NCBI RefSeq assembly: GCF_014190915.1
Contig: NZ_JACHVU010000008.1
Coordinates: 202,767 to 266,766, forward strand
DNA: 64,000 bases
Source of the DNA: Mycolicibacterium iranicum
GTDB lineage: Bacteria > Actinomycetota > Actinomycetes > Mycobacteriales > Mycobacteriaceae
Reading direction: 5' to 3'
How positions within the stretch are numbered: the stretch's first letter is position 1; every line of letters begins with the position of its first letter. Shown here in pieces: positions 1 through 8,383 of this stretch. Position numbers and translations under genes: made by a program. Below the pieces are notes generated by a model. That model had not been told where the DNA came from. It made no database searches and saw only the letters and a program-made list of their open reading frames with translations.

Positions 1-2
1 GG

Positions 3-512
3 CGGCCTTCGATGGTGGCCGCCAACGGCCAGTTCCTGCTCGTGGAGGCCGCCGCGCTGGCCCGGGCCGGCGGCTGGCAGGCCGTTTCGACGGCCGTGCT
101 CGACGACATCGGCCTGGCCAGGGCGGTCAGGAACTCTGGCGGACGCACCGGGCTCGCCGACGGGTCGGCACTGGCGACCTGCCACATGTACCGGAACGGA
201 CGTGAGCTTTTCGACGGGTACCGCAAATCGCTGTGGGCGGCGTTCGGGTCCCCCGCCGGCGCGGTGGCGGTCGGCGCCGCGCTCGCGGTCGTCTACGTGC
301 TGCCCGCGGCGGCGATGCTGGCCGGATCCCGCATCGGCGCGGTCGGCTACCTGGCGGCCGTCGCGGGTCGGGTGCAGGCGTCGCGCTGGTCGGGCCGGCC
401 GTGGGACACCGTCGCCCACCCCGCCTCGATCGTCGCGCTGCTCGGTCTTCTCGCCGCGTCCTGGGTGGGGCGGTGGCGGGGTTCCCTGCAGTGGAAGGGT
501 CGCCCGCTGTGA
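3..512 (+). CDS. Glycosyltransferase family 2, C-terminal part (carotenoid cluster)
   Basis: This is the 3' end of a gene that enters from the left edge; 169 residues are visible and the true start is outside. It resembles the C-terminal part of membrane-bound family 2 glycosyltransferases found in carotenoid clusters: a short NGQFLLV motif near the edge, an acidic DDIGLA stretch, then hydrophobic segments at about visible residues 83-108 and 138-156 that would sit in the membrane. Its stop overlaps the start of the desaturase by 4 bases (GTGA), so the two genes are probably translated together, which supports modification of a carotenoid or its precursor. Donor and acceptor cannot be read from this fragment. 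Confidence 0.6.
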   Translation, partial: RPSMVAANGQFLLVEAAALARAGGWQAVSTAVLDDIGLARAVRNSGGRTGLADGSALATCHMYRNGRELFDGYRKSLWAAFGSPAGAVAVGAALAVVYVLPAAAMLAGSRIGAVGYLAAVAGRVQASRWSGRPWDTVAHPASIVALLGLLAASWVGRWRGSLQWKGRPL

Positions 513-2053
513 GTGCGGTCGTGGTGATCGGGGCCGGTCTGGGCGGGCTGGCCGCCGCGGCGCGGCTCGCGTCGGCCGGCCACCGCGTGACCGTGTTCGA
601 GAGCTCCGGCGAGGTCGGCGGGAAGCTCGGGGTGCGCGAACGCGACGGGTTCACCTTCGACACCGGGCCGTCGCTGCTGACGATCCCGGCCGTGCTGGAG
701 CAGTTGTTCCGCGACACCGGCGGCCCGGGTGAGCTGACGCTGACCCCGGTGGACCCCGCGTTCGCCTACGTCTTCGCCGACGGCACCGAGCTGACGCTGC
801 CCCACGACCCCCACCACATCCCGGCCGCACTCGACGCGGCCCTGGGTGCCGGGTCGGGCGAGGCGTGGCAGCGGCTGCACTCACGGTCGCGGCGGCTCTG
901 GGAGCTGGTCGGCGAGCCGGTGCTGCGCAGGCCGGTGTCACTGCCGGCGCTGGCGAAGATGAGCGTCCGGCCCGCCGACCTGCGGGCGGTGGCGCCGTGG
1001 ATGACGATCGACCGGCTGGGCCGGCGCCTGCTGCCCGACCCGCGGATGCGGATGTGGCTCAACCGGTACGCCACGTATTCGGGTTCGGATCCGCGGCGCA
1101 CCCCGGCGGTGCTGGCGGTGACGTCGTTCGTGGAACAGGAGTACGGCGCCTGGTACGTGGCCGGTGGGCTGCGGCGCATCGTCGACGCAGTCGCGCGCCG
1201 GTGCGAGGACCTGGGCGTGGTGATCCACACCGGCGCCCGGGTCGAGGAGGTGCTGGTCGCCGACCGTCGCGTCCGCGGCGTCCGCGTCGCGGACCGCGAG
1301 GTGCTTGCCGACGCGGTGGTGTGCAACGCCGATGCGGCTGCGCTGTACGACGGGCTGCTTCCGCCGTCGGCCGCGGGGTCGGCGCGGCGGCGGGTGCGCC
1401 GCACGCCGAAGTCGATGGCGGGTTTCGTTCTGTTGCTGGGCCTTTCGGGTCGCGAGCCGGGCACCGCACACCGCGTCTACTTCCCGGCCGACTACACCGC
1501 CGAGTTCGACGCGATCTTCGGCCGCAGGCCCCGGCCGGTGCCCGACCCGACGATCTACGTCCACGCCCCCGACGACCCGCTGCTGCGCCCCGACGACGAC
1601 TCCGAAGGCTGGTTCCTGATGGTCAACGCCCCGGCGCACGACCCCGCCCGCGGCGTCGACTGGGATGCGCCCGGCCTGAAGGAGAGCTACACCCGCCACG
1701 TGCTGGGCGTGCTGGCGGCCCGCGGCGTCGACGTCGCCGACCGCGTGCGTTTCGTCGAGACGCTGACACCGGCGGATCTGCAGCGGCGCACCGGCGCACC
1801 GGGCGGCGCGATCTACGGCACCGCGTCGCACGGCCCGCGCGCCGCGCTGCGGCGACCGGCCAACCGGGGCGTCGTTCCCGGGCTCTACCTCGTCGGCGGG
1901 TCCGCCCACCCCGGCGGCGGCATCCCGCTGGTGCTGATGTCGGCCGAGATCGTCGCCGGTCTCATCGGTCCGGCGGGAACGCCGGCGGGATCGTCCGCCG
2001 GACGCCGGCGACCAGCTGCCCCATCCCGACCAGCCCCACCACGGTCCAGGTGA
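509..2053 (+). CDS. CrtI/CrtD-type carotenoid desaturase (FAD-dependent)
   Basis: A 514-residue FAD-dependent oxidoreductase of the phytoene desaturase family. The N-terminus has the dinucleotide-binding motif VVIGAGLGGL (residues 5-14) with an acidic residue ending strand 2 (E31), then the family stretch DTGPSLLTIP (51-60). Near the C-terminus, GLYLVGGSAHPGGGIP is the phytoene-dehydrogenase signature. The GTG start at 509 overlaps the upstream glycosyltransferase stop. Sequence alone does not tell a phytoene desaturase from a 3,4-desaturase or ketolase of the same fold; the glycosyltransferase partner favours a late tailoring step. About 30 residues after the signature are Arg/Pro-rich and lie inside the overlap with the convergent gene, so the C-terminal tail is probably unimportant. 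Confidence 0.8.
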   Translation: MSAVVVIGAGLGGLAAAARLASAGHRVTVFESSGEVGGKLGVRERDGFTFDTGPSLLTIPAVLEQLFRDTGGPGELTLTPVDPAFAYVFADGTELTLPHDPHHIPAALDAALGAGSGEAWQRLHSRSRRLWELVGEPVLRRPVSLPALAKMSVRPADLRAVAPWMTIDRLGRRLLPDPRMRMWLNRYATYSGSDPRRTPAVLAVTSFVEQEYGAWYVAGGLRRIVDAVARRCEDLGVVIHTGARVEEVLVADRRVRGVRVADREVLADAVVCNADAAALYDGLLPPSAAGSARRRVRRTPKSMAGFVLLLGLSGREPGTAHRVYFPADYTAEFDAIFGRRPRPVPDPTIYVHAPDDPLLRPDDDSEGWFLMVNAPAHDPARGVDWDAPGLKESYTRHVLGVLAARGVDVADRVRFVETLTPADLQRRTGAPGGAIYGTASHGPRAALRRPANRGVVPGLYLVGGSAHPGGGIPLVLMSAEIVAGLIGPAGTPAGSSAGRRRPAAPSRPAPPRSR

Positions 2054-2705
2054 CGGTCAGCGCCGTGGCCCAGCCCCACCCCAGCAGCGGCATACCCGCC
2101 GGGACGGCCGCCGTGCCGAACGCGGCCATCGCCACCAGAATCAGCCGCGTGGGTCGTTCGGCGACGGTGACCGCACCGACGCCCGGCATCCCCACCGACT
2201 GCGCCCGAGCGCGGAGGTACTCCATCACGAAGAGCAACGCCAGCGCGGCCAGCACCCAGGGCAGCGCCGCCCCGAGCGCCACCAGGATCGCGCCCAGCAC
2301 CAGGTCACCGAGGCGGTCGGCGACCGCGTCGACGACCGCGCCGAGGGGCCGGGCGCGCCCGGTGCGCAGCGCGACCGCGCCGTCCAGTCCGTCGATCACG
2401 CCCGCCGCGATCACCAGCACGCCAGTGAGCGCCGGCCAGCCGGGTCCGACCGTCACCGCCCACCCTGCAACCAGCGTCAGCACCCCCAGCGCCGACAGCA
2501 CGTCCGGCCGGATGCGCAGCACGGGCCCGGCGGCCAGCGCCCAGATCATCCGCAGCCAGCCACGCACCACCGGGGACGGCTGCACGCCGCCGTGCAGGGC
2601 GGACCACCCGGAGTCGTCGGCCCTGTCGCCAGCCCCGTCCTCGGCCCTGTCGCCGCCCCTGCCGGCAGCCCCGTCCTCGGGGCCGCCGCCGGCGTCCGAT
2701 GTCAT
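1962..2705 (-). CDS. CDP-alcohol phosphatidyltransferase family membrane protein
   Basis: A 247-residue integral membrane protein with the core motif of CDP-alcohol phosphatidyltransferases, which transfer a phosphoalcohol from a CDP-activated lipid or alcohol. The motif runs from D105 to D130: D105, D108, G109, A112, G122, D126 and D130 are present, but the usual Arg after the Ala is Leu (L113), with Arg at the next place. The first 40 residues are Gly/Asp-rich and poorly conserved in type, so translation might begin later, at M53. It is divergent from the YihY-like gene (24 bp between starts), and its 3' end overlaps the convergent desaturase by 92 bp. The substrate is unknown. Confidence 0.72.
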   Translation of the reverse strand: MTSDAGGGPEDGAAGRGGDRAEDGAGDRADDSGWSALHGGVQPSPVVRGWLRMIWALAAGPVLRIRPDVLSALGVLTLVAGWAVTVGPGWPALTGVLVIAAGVIDGLDGAVALRTGRARPLGAVVDAVADRLGDLVLGAILVALGAALPWVLAALALLFVMEYLRARAQSVGMPGVGAVTVAERPTRLILVAMAAFGTAAVPAGMPLLGWGWATALTVTWTVVGLVGMGQLVAGVRRTIPPAFPPDR

Positions 2706-2729
2706 GACCTCAGCCTGCCAGGCCGCCCG

Positions 2730-3533
2730 ATGAACCGGATCCGCACGCTGACCTCGGCCGTGGGGCGCACCTTCCCGGTCAGCGATCTGGCGCTCTGGGC
2801 AGCCGGCGCGACGTACTTCGGCGTCATCGGGGTGGTCCCCCTGGCGCTGGTGTCGTTGTGGGCGGTGGGCCGGCTCGTCGGACAGGACACGGTCGTCACC
2901 GCGATGAACGCCGCGATCGGCGGGCTGCCGGACGGGCACGGCACACCCGAGGCACTGCGCACGCTGACCTCGGTGGCGCTGTCGATGTCGTGGACGCAGG
3001 CGCTGGTCGTGCTGTTCCCGGCCAGCCTGTACGGGGAGGGGCTGCGCCGCGCGTTCGTCCAGATGACGGCGGCCAAGGACAAGCTGACGGGCTGGCGCGG
3101 CCGCGCGGGCCTGCTCGGCGTCGCGGCCGTCGCGCCCTTCCTGGTCCTGGCCGTGCTGGCGTCGGCGTCCTATGTCGGGCCGCTCTACACGGCGGGCGGA
3201 TGGTCGCTGGCGTGGGGCATCGTCGTCGCGTTCCACGTCGTGTGGATCGCGGTGTCGACGGCGCTGCTGGGCGTGTTCGGGCTCATCGGCCCCGGGAAGC
3301 TCCAGCTGCGGGCGCTGGTGGCGGGCGCGTTCGGCACCGGCGCGATCCTCGCCGGATTCCTGCAGGGGTTCCTGCTGTTCCTGGCGATCCCGATTCCGTG
3401 GTCGGCGCCGTTCGGCGGACTGCCGATCGTGGGGGCGGTGACGGCGCTGGCGCTGTGGCTGTTCGTGCTGCACATCCTGGTGCTCTGCGGGTTCCGCATC
3501 ACGGTGGTGCTCGACGAGGCGATGCGCACCTAG
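2730..3533 (+). CDS. YihY/UPF0761 family inner membrane protein
   Basis: A 267-residue polytopic membrane protein of the YihY (BrkB-like) family, whose members are conserved membrane proteins of uncertain function, proposed as transporters. About six hydrophobic segments are visible, starting with SDLALWAAGATYFGVIGVVP near the N-terminus, which is the family's typical first segment. A short loop (about residues 108-120) carries the family-like GEGLRRAF. The ATG at 2730 was chosen because residues upstream of it are low-complexity Gly/Pro and lie in the divergent gene. The neighbours give no operon context. Confidence 0.72.
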   Translation: MNRIRTLTSAVGRTFPVSDLALWAAGATYFGVIGVVPLALVSLWAVGRLVGQDTVVTAMNAAIGGLPDGHGTPEALRTLTSVALSMSWTQALVVLFPASLYGEGLRRAFVQMTAAKDKLTGWRGRAGLLGVAAVAPFLVLAVLASASYVGPLYTAGGWSLAWGIVVAFHVVWIAVSTALLGVFGLIGPGKLQLRALVAGAFGTGAILAGFLQGFLLFLAIPIPWSAPFGGLPIVGAVTALALWLFVLHILVLCGFRITVVLDEAMRT

Positions 3534-3587
3534 GGCCACCCGGCGGGTCAGCCCGGCGCTGTCGGTGCCCTGCGGCACCATAGCGGC

Positions 3588-5240
3588 ATGCTCCCGGGTG
3601 ACCACGGTGATACGGCTGCGCTGCGCAAGGCGCGCGGCGCGTTCTTCACCCCGGCACCGGTGGCACGCTTCCTCGCCGACTGGGCGGTGCGCGATCCACG
3701 GCACGCCGTGCTCGAACCCTCCTGTGGCGAAGCTGTTTTCCTGCACGAGGTCGGCCGCCGCGGGGATCACGAGGGTGCGCTCGTCGGGGTCGAGATCCAT
3801 CCCGGGTCGGCGGCGGCGTCCGAGCGGAGCCTGCGCGCGACGGGCATCGACGCGACCATCCATGCCCGGGACTTCTTCTCCCACGCCGAGTTCGGCGCCT
3901 ACGACGCGGTCGTCGGCAACCCGCCCTACGTCCGCTATCAGGACTTCGCGGGCGAGTCGCGGGCCCGCGCCCGGGAGGCGGCGCTGCGCGCGGGGGTGAC
4001 ACTGTCCAACCTGGCCTCGTCCTGGGCGGCGTTCACCGTGCACTCCGCGCTGCACCTGCGGCCGGGCGGGCGGCTCGGGCTGGTCCTGCCCGCCGAGCTG
4101 CTGAGCGTCAACTACGCCGCCGGGGTGCGCCAGTTCCTGATGGACCACTTCGACTCGGTGGGCCTGGTCCTGTTCGACGAGCGCGTGTTCCCCGGCGTCC
4201 TGGAGGAGGTCGTGCTGCTGCTCGCCGACGGCTTCGCTCCGGCGGGGGGCGGCGGTGCGGCGCACATGCAGCTGACCCAGGTGCGTGACGCCGCCGCGCT
4301 GGACCGCAAGACGGCGCAGCGTCAGTGGACGCCGCCTGCGAACGGCGCCAAGTGGTCGGCGGGGCTGATGTCGGCCGCGGGACTCTCGGCGTTCGAGGCG
4401 GCCGTCTCCGGTGACGCGTTCACGTTCCTCGAGACGTGGGGGGACACCACCCTGGGCATGGTGACCGGCAGCAACCGGTTCTTCACGCTCTCGCCGGCCA
4501 AGGTCGACGCGCTCGGCCTCGCCCCGACCGACCTCCTTTCGCTCTCGCCACCGGGGTCGCGTCACCTGCGGGGGCTCGGGCTCACCCCGCAGGCGCTGCA
4601 CGCGCTCGGGGAGGCGGGCCGATCCACGTACCTGTTCCGCCCGGCCGGGGACCCGTCGGCGCCGGGGTGGCACTACATCCGCTCCGGGGAGGACCTCGAC
4701 GTCCATCAGGCCTACAAGTGCCGCGTCCGCACGCCGTGGTGGCGGGTGCCGTACCTGCGTCCGGCCGACCTGTTCCTGACGTACATGAACGCCGACACCC
4801 CGCGGCTGAGCGCCAACCGCGCCCGCGCGCACCATCTGAACTCGGTGCACGGGGTGTATCTGCGCGACCACCTCCGCCGGGACGGCATGGACCTGCTACC
4901 GCTGGCCTCACTGAACTCGGTGACCCTGCTGGGTGCCGAGACGGTGGGCCGCGCCTACGGTGGGGGGATGCTGAAGATCGAGCCGCGGGAAGCCGACGTC
5001 CTGCCGGTACCCGCCCCGGAGCTGGTGCGCGCCAACGCCGACCGGTTGCGCGCAGCGCGGCCCGCGGTGGCCGCCCGGCTGCGGGCGGGCCGGCTGCTCG
5101 ACGCGGTGGCCCTCGTCGACGAGGCGCTGCTGATCGCCACGTCCAGCCTCACCGAGCCCCAGCTGGGGGCCATCCGCCGCGACCACGCCGGCCTCACCGC
5201 CCGCCGCGTCGCACGGGGAAAAGTCCACGGTGGCAGCTAA
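3588..5240 (+). CDS. Adenine-specific DNA methyltransferase of a type II-like R-M system
   Basis: A 550-residue N6-adenine DNA methyltransferase. The N-terminal half holds the SAM-binding motif LEPSCGEA (residues 42-49), preceded by RGAFFTP (motif X, about 16-22), and the catalytic NPPY at 111-114; this order fits gamma-class enzymes. The C-terminal half (about 230-550) has no catalytic motif and looks like a target-recognition domain ending in a DVLPVPAPEL segment typical of this architecture. The gene overlaps the next one by 11 bases, and that gene looks like the partner endonuclease. The enzyme should methylate one adenine in the recognition site and so protect host DNA. The recognition sequence cannot be deduced here. 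Confidence 0.82.
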   Translation: MLPGDHGDTAALRKARGAFFTPAPVARFLADWAVRDPRHAVLEPSCGEAVFLHEVGRRGDHEGALVGVEIHPGSAAASERSLRATGIDATIHARDFFSHAEFGAYDAVVGNPPYVRYQDFAGESRARAREAALRAGVTLSNLASSWAAFTVHSALHLRPGGRLGLVLPAELLSVNYAAGVRQFLMDHFDSVGLVLFDERVFPGVLEEVVLLLADGFAPAGGGGAAHMQLTQVRDAAALDRKTAQRQWTPPANGAKWSAGLMSAAGLSAFEAAVSGDAFTFLETWGDTTLGMVTGSNRFFTLSPAKVDALGLAPTDLLSLSPPGSRHLRGLGLTPQALHALGEAGRSTYLFRPAGDPSAPGWHYIRSGEDLDVHQAYKCRVRTPWWRVPYLRPADLFLTYMNADTPRLSANRARAHHLNSVHGVYLRDHLRRDGMDLLPLASLNSVTLLGAETVGRAYGGGMLKIEPREADVLPVPAPELVRANADRLRAARPAVAARLRAGRLLDAVALVDEALLIATSSLTEPQLGAIRRDHAGLTARRVARGKVHGGS

Positions 5241-6222
5241 ACCAAGCTCGAAATCGCTCGCGTGGCCGATGTTCGACGCGATCGTCACCGAGTCCCCCTT
5301 CCGCGACGTCAACCCGTGGCACACCGACGGAACGTTCTCCCCGGACTACCCCGCGCTGCGCCGGCTGCTGGCCGTGCCGATCCTGCTGGGTGCCGAAAGC
5401 CGTTCCGGCGTACCGGCACTGGCGCTCGACGTGTGGGTGGCCTACGAACTGCGGCGGGCCGGGCTGGATCCCGACGCGGTGTGGCCGCGCGCCGAGGCGC
5501 CGCGTGTCATCGACCGCGACGTGCTGAGCTTCGTGAAGTCGATTCCGAAGTCGGCGGGCCGCAACGAGCTCATGGAGCGGCTGCGCACCGGCGCCTCGAC
5601 CGGCGGCGTGGGTTCGGCGTCGGCCAACATCGCCGGGAAGAACTACTTCAAGCAGGTCGACGTCATCATGTCGTCCTGGCAGACCGGGCCCGAGCTGCTC
5701 ATCTCGACCAAGCGGATGGATTCGTCGTTCGGCAAGAACGCCGCCAACCGGGTCGAGGAGTCCTACGGCGACGCCAAGAACCTCGCCCTGCGCCATCCGC
5801 TGGCCGCGCTGGGGTTCATGTACTCCCTGCGGTCCACGGCCTACACCGAGGAGCGCAGGCAGTTCGACTGGATCGTCGACCTGCTGATCAAACTCGGCCG
5901 TGAGGACGACGCGTACGACGCCTGCGCGCTCGTCGTCCCCGAATGGGAGGGCGACGCGCCCCCGGATCCGGTGCAGGAACCCGACGACGCCATCCTCGAG
6001 CTGTTCGACGTGGACATCGAAGACGTCAGCGACGAGCCGGCGCCGACCGACATCCGGGCGCAGCTGGCGGCTCTGCCCGAGGTCACGCTGCGCACCGATC
6101 TGGTGCCCGACGAGCTGAGCCCGGCGCGATTCTTCGCGCGGATGCTCACGATCGTGCTGGACAACTCGAACATCACTCAGCACGAGGAGGCGCGGCTGCG
6201 GCGCCGCCAGGCCGTCGGCTAG
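5230..6222 (+). CDS. Candidate type II restriction endonuclease, partner of the methyltransferase
   Basis: A 330-residue protein starting at a GTG inside the last codons of the methyltransferase gene. I do not recognise the family with certainty. Residues 140-163 read like a PD-(D/E)XK nuclease core: D144 in a hydrophobic strand (VDVIMSS), then after a turn E155 and the strand LLISTKRM with K161. The following helix carries E177 and E178. Overlap with an adenine methyltransferase gene is typical of restriction-modification pairs. The region after residue 240 is acidic and may not belong to the nuclease fold. Alternatives are a methyltransferase accessory protein or an uncharacterised nuclease. 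Confidence 0.55.
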   Translation: MAAKPSSKSLAWPMFDAIVTESPFRDVNPWHTDGTFSPDYPALRRLLAVPILLGAESRSGVPALALDVWVAYELRRAGLDPDAVWPRAEAPRVIDRDVLSFVKSIPKSAGRNELMERLRTGASTGGVGSASANIAGKNYFKQVDVIMSSWQTGPELLISTKRMDSSFGKNAANRVEESYGDAKNLALRHPLAALGFMYSLRSTAYTEERRQFDWIVDLLIKLGREDDAYDACALVVPEWEGDAPPDPVQEPDDAILELFDVDIEDVSDEPAPTDIRAQLAALPEVTLRTDLVPDELSPARFFARMLTIVLDNSNITQHEEARLRRRQAVG

Positions 6223-6234
6223 GGTCAGGCACTC

Positions 6235-7143
6235 GTGCACACCGACCTCGACGAGACCGACCGCCGGCTCCGTCACGCGCGCCGCCGGTGGACCGTCATC
6301 GCGATCTGCGCATCGCTGTTCCTCGTGGCGGTCTACATCCTCGCCGTCCGCACCACCACCGGCCAAGCAGTCGAGAACGCCGCCCTCAACGGCGCGGAAC
6401 AGGTGGGGCCCAGAGCATTTCTGGCGGCGCGCAAGGCGCTGAGCACCATCACCTACACGTCACTGGCGCTGGCGACCGCGCTGGTCGGCACCATCGGCCT
6501 GCTGCGGCGCCAGGTCCATCTCGCGGTCGCCGCGATGGTCGTGATCCTCGGCAGCCAGGCCGTCACCCAGATCTTGAAATATGTTGTGCTGCAACGCCCG
6601 GAGTTGCTCACCACCGACGAATACCTCGAGAACACCCTGCCCAGCGGGCACACCACGGCGGCGATGTCGGTGCTGTTCGCCACTTTGATCGTGATGCCCT
6701 ACCGGTTTCGCGGCGTAGCGATGTTCTTCGCGCTGACGTGGGCGGTCGGGATCGGCGCCTACACGGTCATCGCCCGCTGGCACCGATTGTCCGACACGCT
6801 GGCCGCCGATGCGGTGACCCTCGTCGTCGCCTGTGTCGCAGCGCATTTCCTCGCCCGCACCGGCCGGATCCGCGCCGTCGAGTCACCCGGGGCGGCTCGG
6901 TTCACCCTGCGGACGGTGTTCGTCTCAGCGGTGACCCTGGTCGGTTTCGTCAGCAGCGTGCTGGGCGCCACGGCGCTGGTGGCCGCCCTCGATCAGGACA
7001 TCGACGAGGACGTGGAGTGGGCACTGTTCCTCAGCGCGCAGTGGCTGGCCGCCGCGGGCTCGATCTTTGCCGCACTGCTGTTCTGGTGGACCTGGCACCG
7101 GCTGGAGACCAAGCGGCGCGGCGATCCGGCCACCGTGCGCTAG
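6235..7143 (+). CDS. PAP2-family phosphatase, membrane-bound
   Basis: A 302-residue integral membrane protein of the type 2 phosphatidic acid phosphatase family, which removes phosphate from lipid phosphates or pyrophosphates. The three catalytic motifs are present in variant form: K115 with R121-P122 (one residue shorter than the usual spacing), PSGH at 136-139, and RWHRLSD at 181-187 containing the catalytic His183, but without the usual Ser-Arg six residues earlier. Hydrophobic segments flank these motifs and two more lie after residue 215. It begins with GTG 12 bases after the endonuclease stop, so it could be read from the same transcript. The substrate is unknown. Confidence 0.75.
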   Translation: MHTDLDETDRRLRHARRRWTVIAICASLFLVAVYILAVRTTTGQAVENAALNGAEQVGPRAFLAARKALSTITYTSLALATALVGTIGLLRRQVHLAVAAMVVILGSQAVTQILKYVVLQRPELLTTDEYLENTLPSGHTTAAMSVLFATLIVMPYRFRGVAMFFALTWAVGIGAYTVIARWHRLSDTLAADAVTLVVACVAAHFLARTGRIRAVESPGAARFTLRTVFVSAVTLVGFVSSVLGATALVAALDQDIDEDVEWALFLSAQWLAAAGSIFAALLFWWTWHRLETKRRGDPATVR

Positions 7144-7149
7144 CCGGGC

Positions 7150-7278
7150 TCAGGCCGTCGGCTCCTCGGTGTTCTTGTCGACGTCGGGCGTCTCGGTGTC
7201 GGGATCCTTCTCGGCACCTTCGCCCTTCGACGCGGTCGAACCGTCCTCGTCGTCATAAATTCCTTGGCCACGGGTCAT
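7150..7278 (-). CDS. Small acidic protein (42 residues)
   Basis: A 42-residue reading frame, MTRGQGIYDDEDG at the start, then Glu/Asp/Lys/Thr-rich to the end. It has no hydrophobic segment and is predicted to be acidic and disordered. It begins 12 bases after the stop of the F420-dependent enzyme, and the perfect Shine-Dalgarno AGGAGG (7285-7290 on the plus strand as CCTCCT) lies 6 bases upstream of the ATG, touching the previous gene's stop, which is the best evidence that it is translated. It ends 7 bases from the convergent PAP2 gene. No function can be assigned. Confidence 0.6.
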   Translation of the reverse strand: MTRGQGIYDDEDGSTASKGEGAEKDPDTETPDVDKNTEEPTA

Positions 7279-7290
7279 GGAACACGCCTC

Positions 7291-8277
7291 CTAGTGCGAT
7301 GCCGAGCGGAGCTTGTCGAGCAGCGGCGTCGCTGCCTCTTTCAAGAATGCGTCCTGGGTGTCGCCACCCACCTGGACGAGGGCGATGTCGGTGAATCCGG
7401 CCTCCCAGTACTCGCGGACCGCTTCGACGATCGCGTCGAGGTCGGGGCCGCACGGAATCGACTCGGCGACATCGTCCTTGCGGACGAACTGCGTCGCGCC
7501 GTCGAAGCCCGCGGTGGTCGGCAGGTCGGCGTTGACCGCCCAGCCGCCGGCGAACCAGCGGAACTGGTCGTGGGCCCGTTCGATGGCCGCATCCCGGTCG
7601 GGGTCCCAGCAGATCGGGATCTGCCCGATCACCCGGACGTCGCCGGACAGCCCGGTGCCGCGACGCGCGTCATGCCAGGAGTCGACGAGGTCCTTGTTGG
7701 GTTCGACGGCGATCAGGTGGTCGGCCAGCGGGGCGAACTGCTCGACCGAGCGGTCACCGGACACCGCCGCCGCGATCGGGACGGGCACCTCCGGCACATC
7801 CCACAGCCGCGCCGAATCCACCTCGAAGTACTCGCCTTTCCAGTCGACCATGTCGCCGGTCTGCAGCTCACGGATGATCTGGATGGCTTCCTTGAGCATG
7901 TCCTGGCGGCGGGCGACCGTCGGCCATCCCTTGCCGACGACGTGCTCGTTGAGGTTCTCCCCGCTGCCCAGACCGAGGGTGAACCGGCCGTCGGCGAGGA
8001 TCTGCAGGGTCGCGGCCTTCTGCGCGACGATCGCCGGGTGGTAGCGCACCGTCGGGCACGTCACATAGGTCATCAGCTCCACCCGCTCGGTGGCGTGCGC
8101 GACGGCCCCGAGCACCGACCAGGCATACGGCGCGTGGCCCTGCGAGGACAGCCACGGGAAGTAGTGGTCGCTGGAGACTTCGAAGTCGAACCCGACCTGT
8201 TCAGCCGATACCGCATAGCTGACAAGATCTTTCGGTCCGCTCTGCTCGGTCATCAGGGTGTAGCCGAAACGCGTCAT
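7291..8277 (-). CDS. F420-dependent LLM-class oxidoreductase (glucose-6-phosphate dehydrogenase-like)
   Basis: A 328-residue protein of the luciferase-like monooxygenase superfamily, closest in pattern to F420-dependent glucose-6-phosphate dehydrogenase-like enzymes. It opens with MTRFGYTLMTEQ, has the stretch FEVSSDHYFPWLSSQGHAPYAWS (split by strands near residues 35-57), and the family segment LGLGSGENLNEHV about residue 105. Such enzymes use the deazaflavin F420, which mycobacteria make. The real substrate is unknown because the family includes sugar-phosphate and lipid-acting members. The ATG at 8277 is divergent from the LuxR-type regulator. A small acidic protein is coupled downstream. 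Confidence 0.78.
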   Translation of the reverse strand: MTRFGYTLMTEQSGPKDLVSYAVSAEQVGFDFEVSSDHYFPWLSSQGHAPYAWSVLGAVAHATERVELMTYVTCPTVRYHPAIVAQKAATLQILADGRFTLGLGSGENLNEHVVGKGWPTVARRQDMLKEAIQIIRELQTGDMVDWKGEYFEVDSARLWDVPEVPVPIAAAVSGDRSVEQFAPLADHLIAVEPNKDLVDSWHDARRGTGLSGDVRVIGQIPICWDPDRDAAIERAHDQFRWFAGGWAVNADLPTTAGFDGATQFVRKDDVAESIPCGPDLDAIVEAVREYWEAGFTDIALVQVGGDTQDAFLKEAATPLLDKLRSASH

Positions 8278-8383
8278 GGGCGGGGGATACCCGAGGTTCC
8301 CGGCACAAAACGAGCACCGACCTGACCTGGCCGGATACCGTCTTTGCGACGAACCCCGCCCATCGCCCACGCCAGGAGGCCCG

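Noticed and set aside
865..2733. Plus-strand frame of 622 codons over the desaturase region
   Set aside because: Arg/Ala-rich shadow of the CrtI-type gene; no motif in this frame.
1962..4871. Very long minus-strand frame of 969 codons
   Set aside because: Only the first 248 codons at its 3' end encode a real protein (CDP-alcohol phosphatidyltransferase); the rest is antisense to the YihY-like and methyltransferase genes and has a shadow composition.
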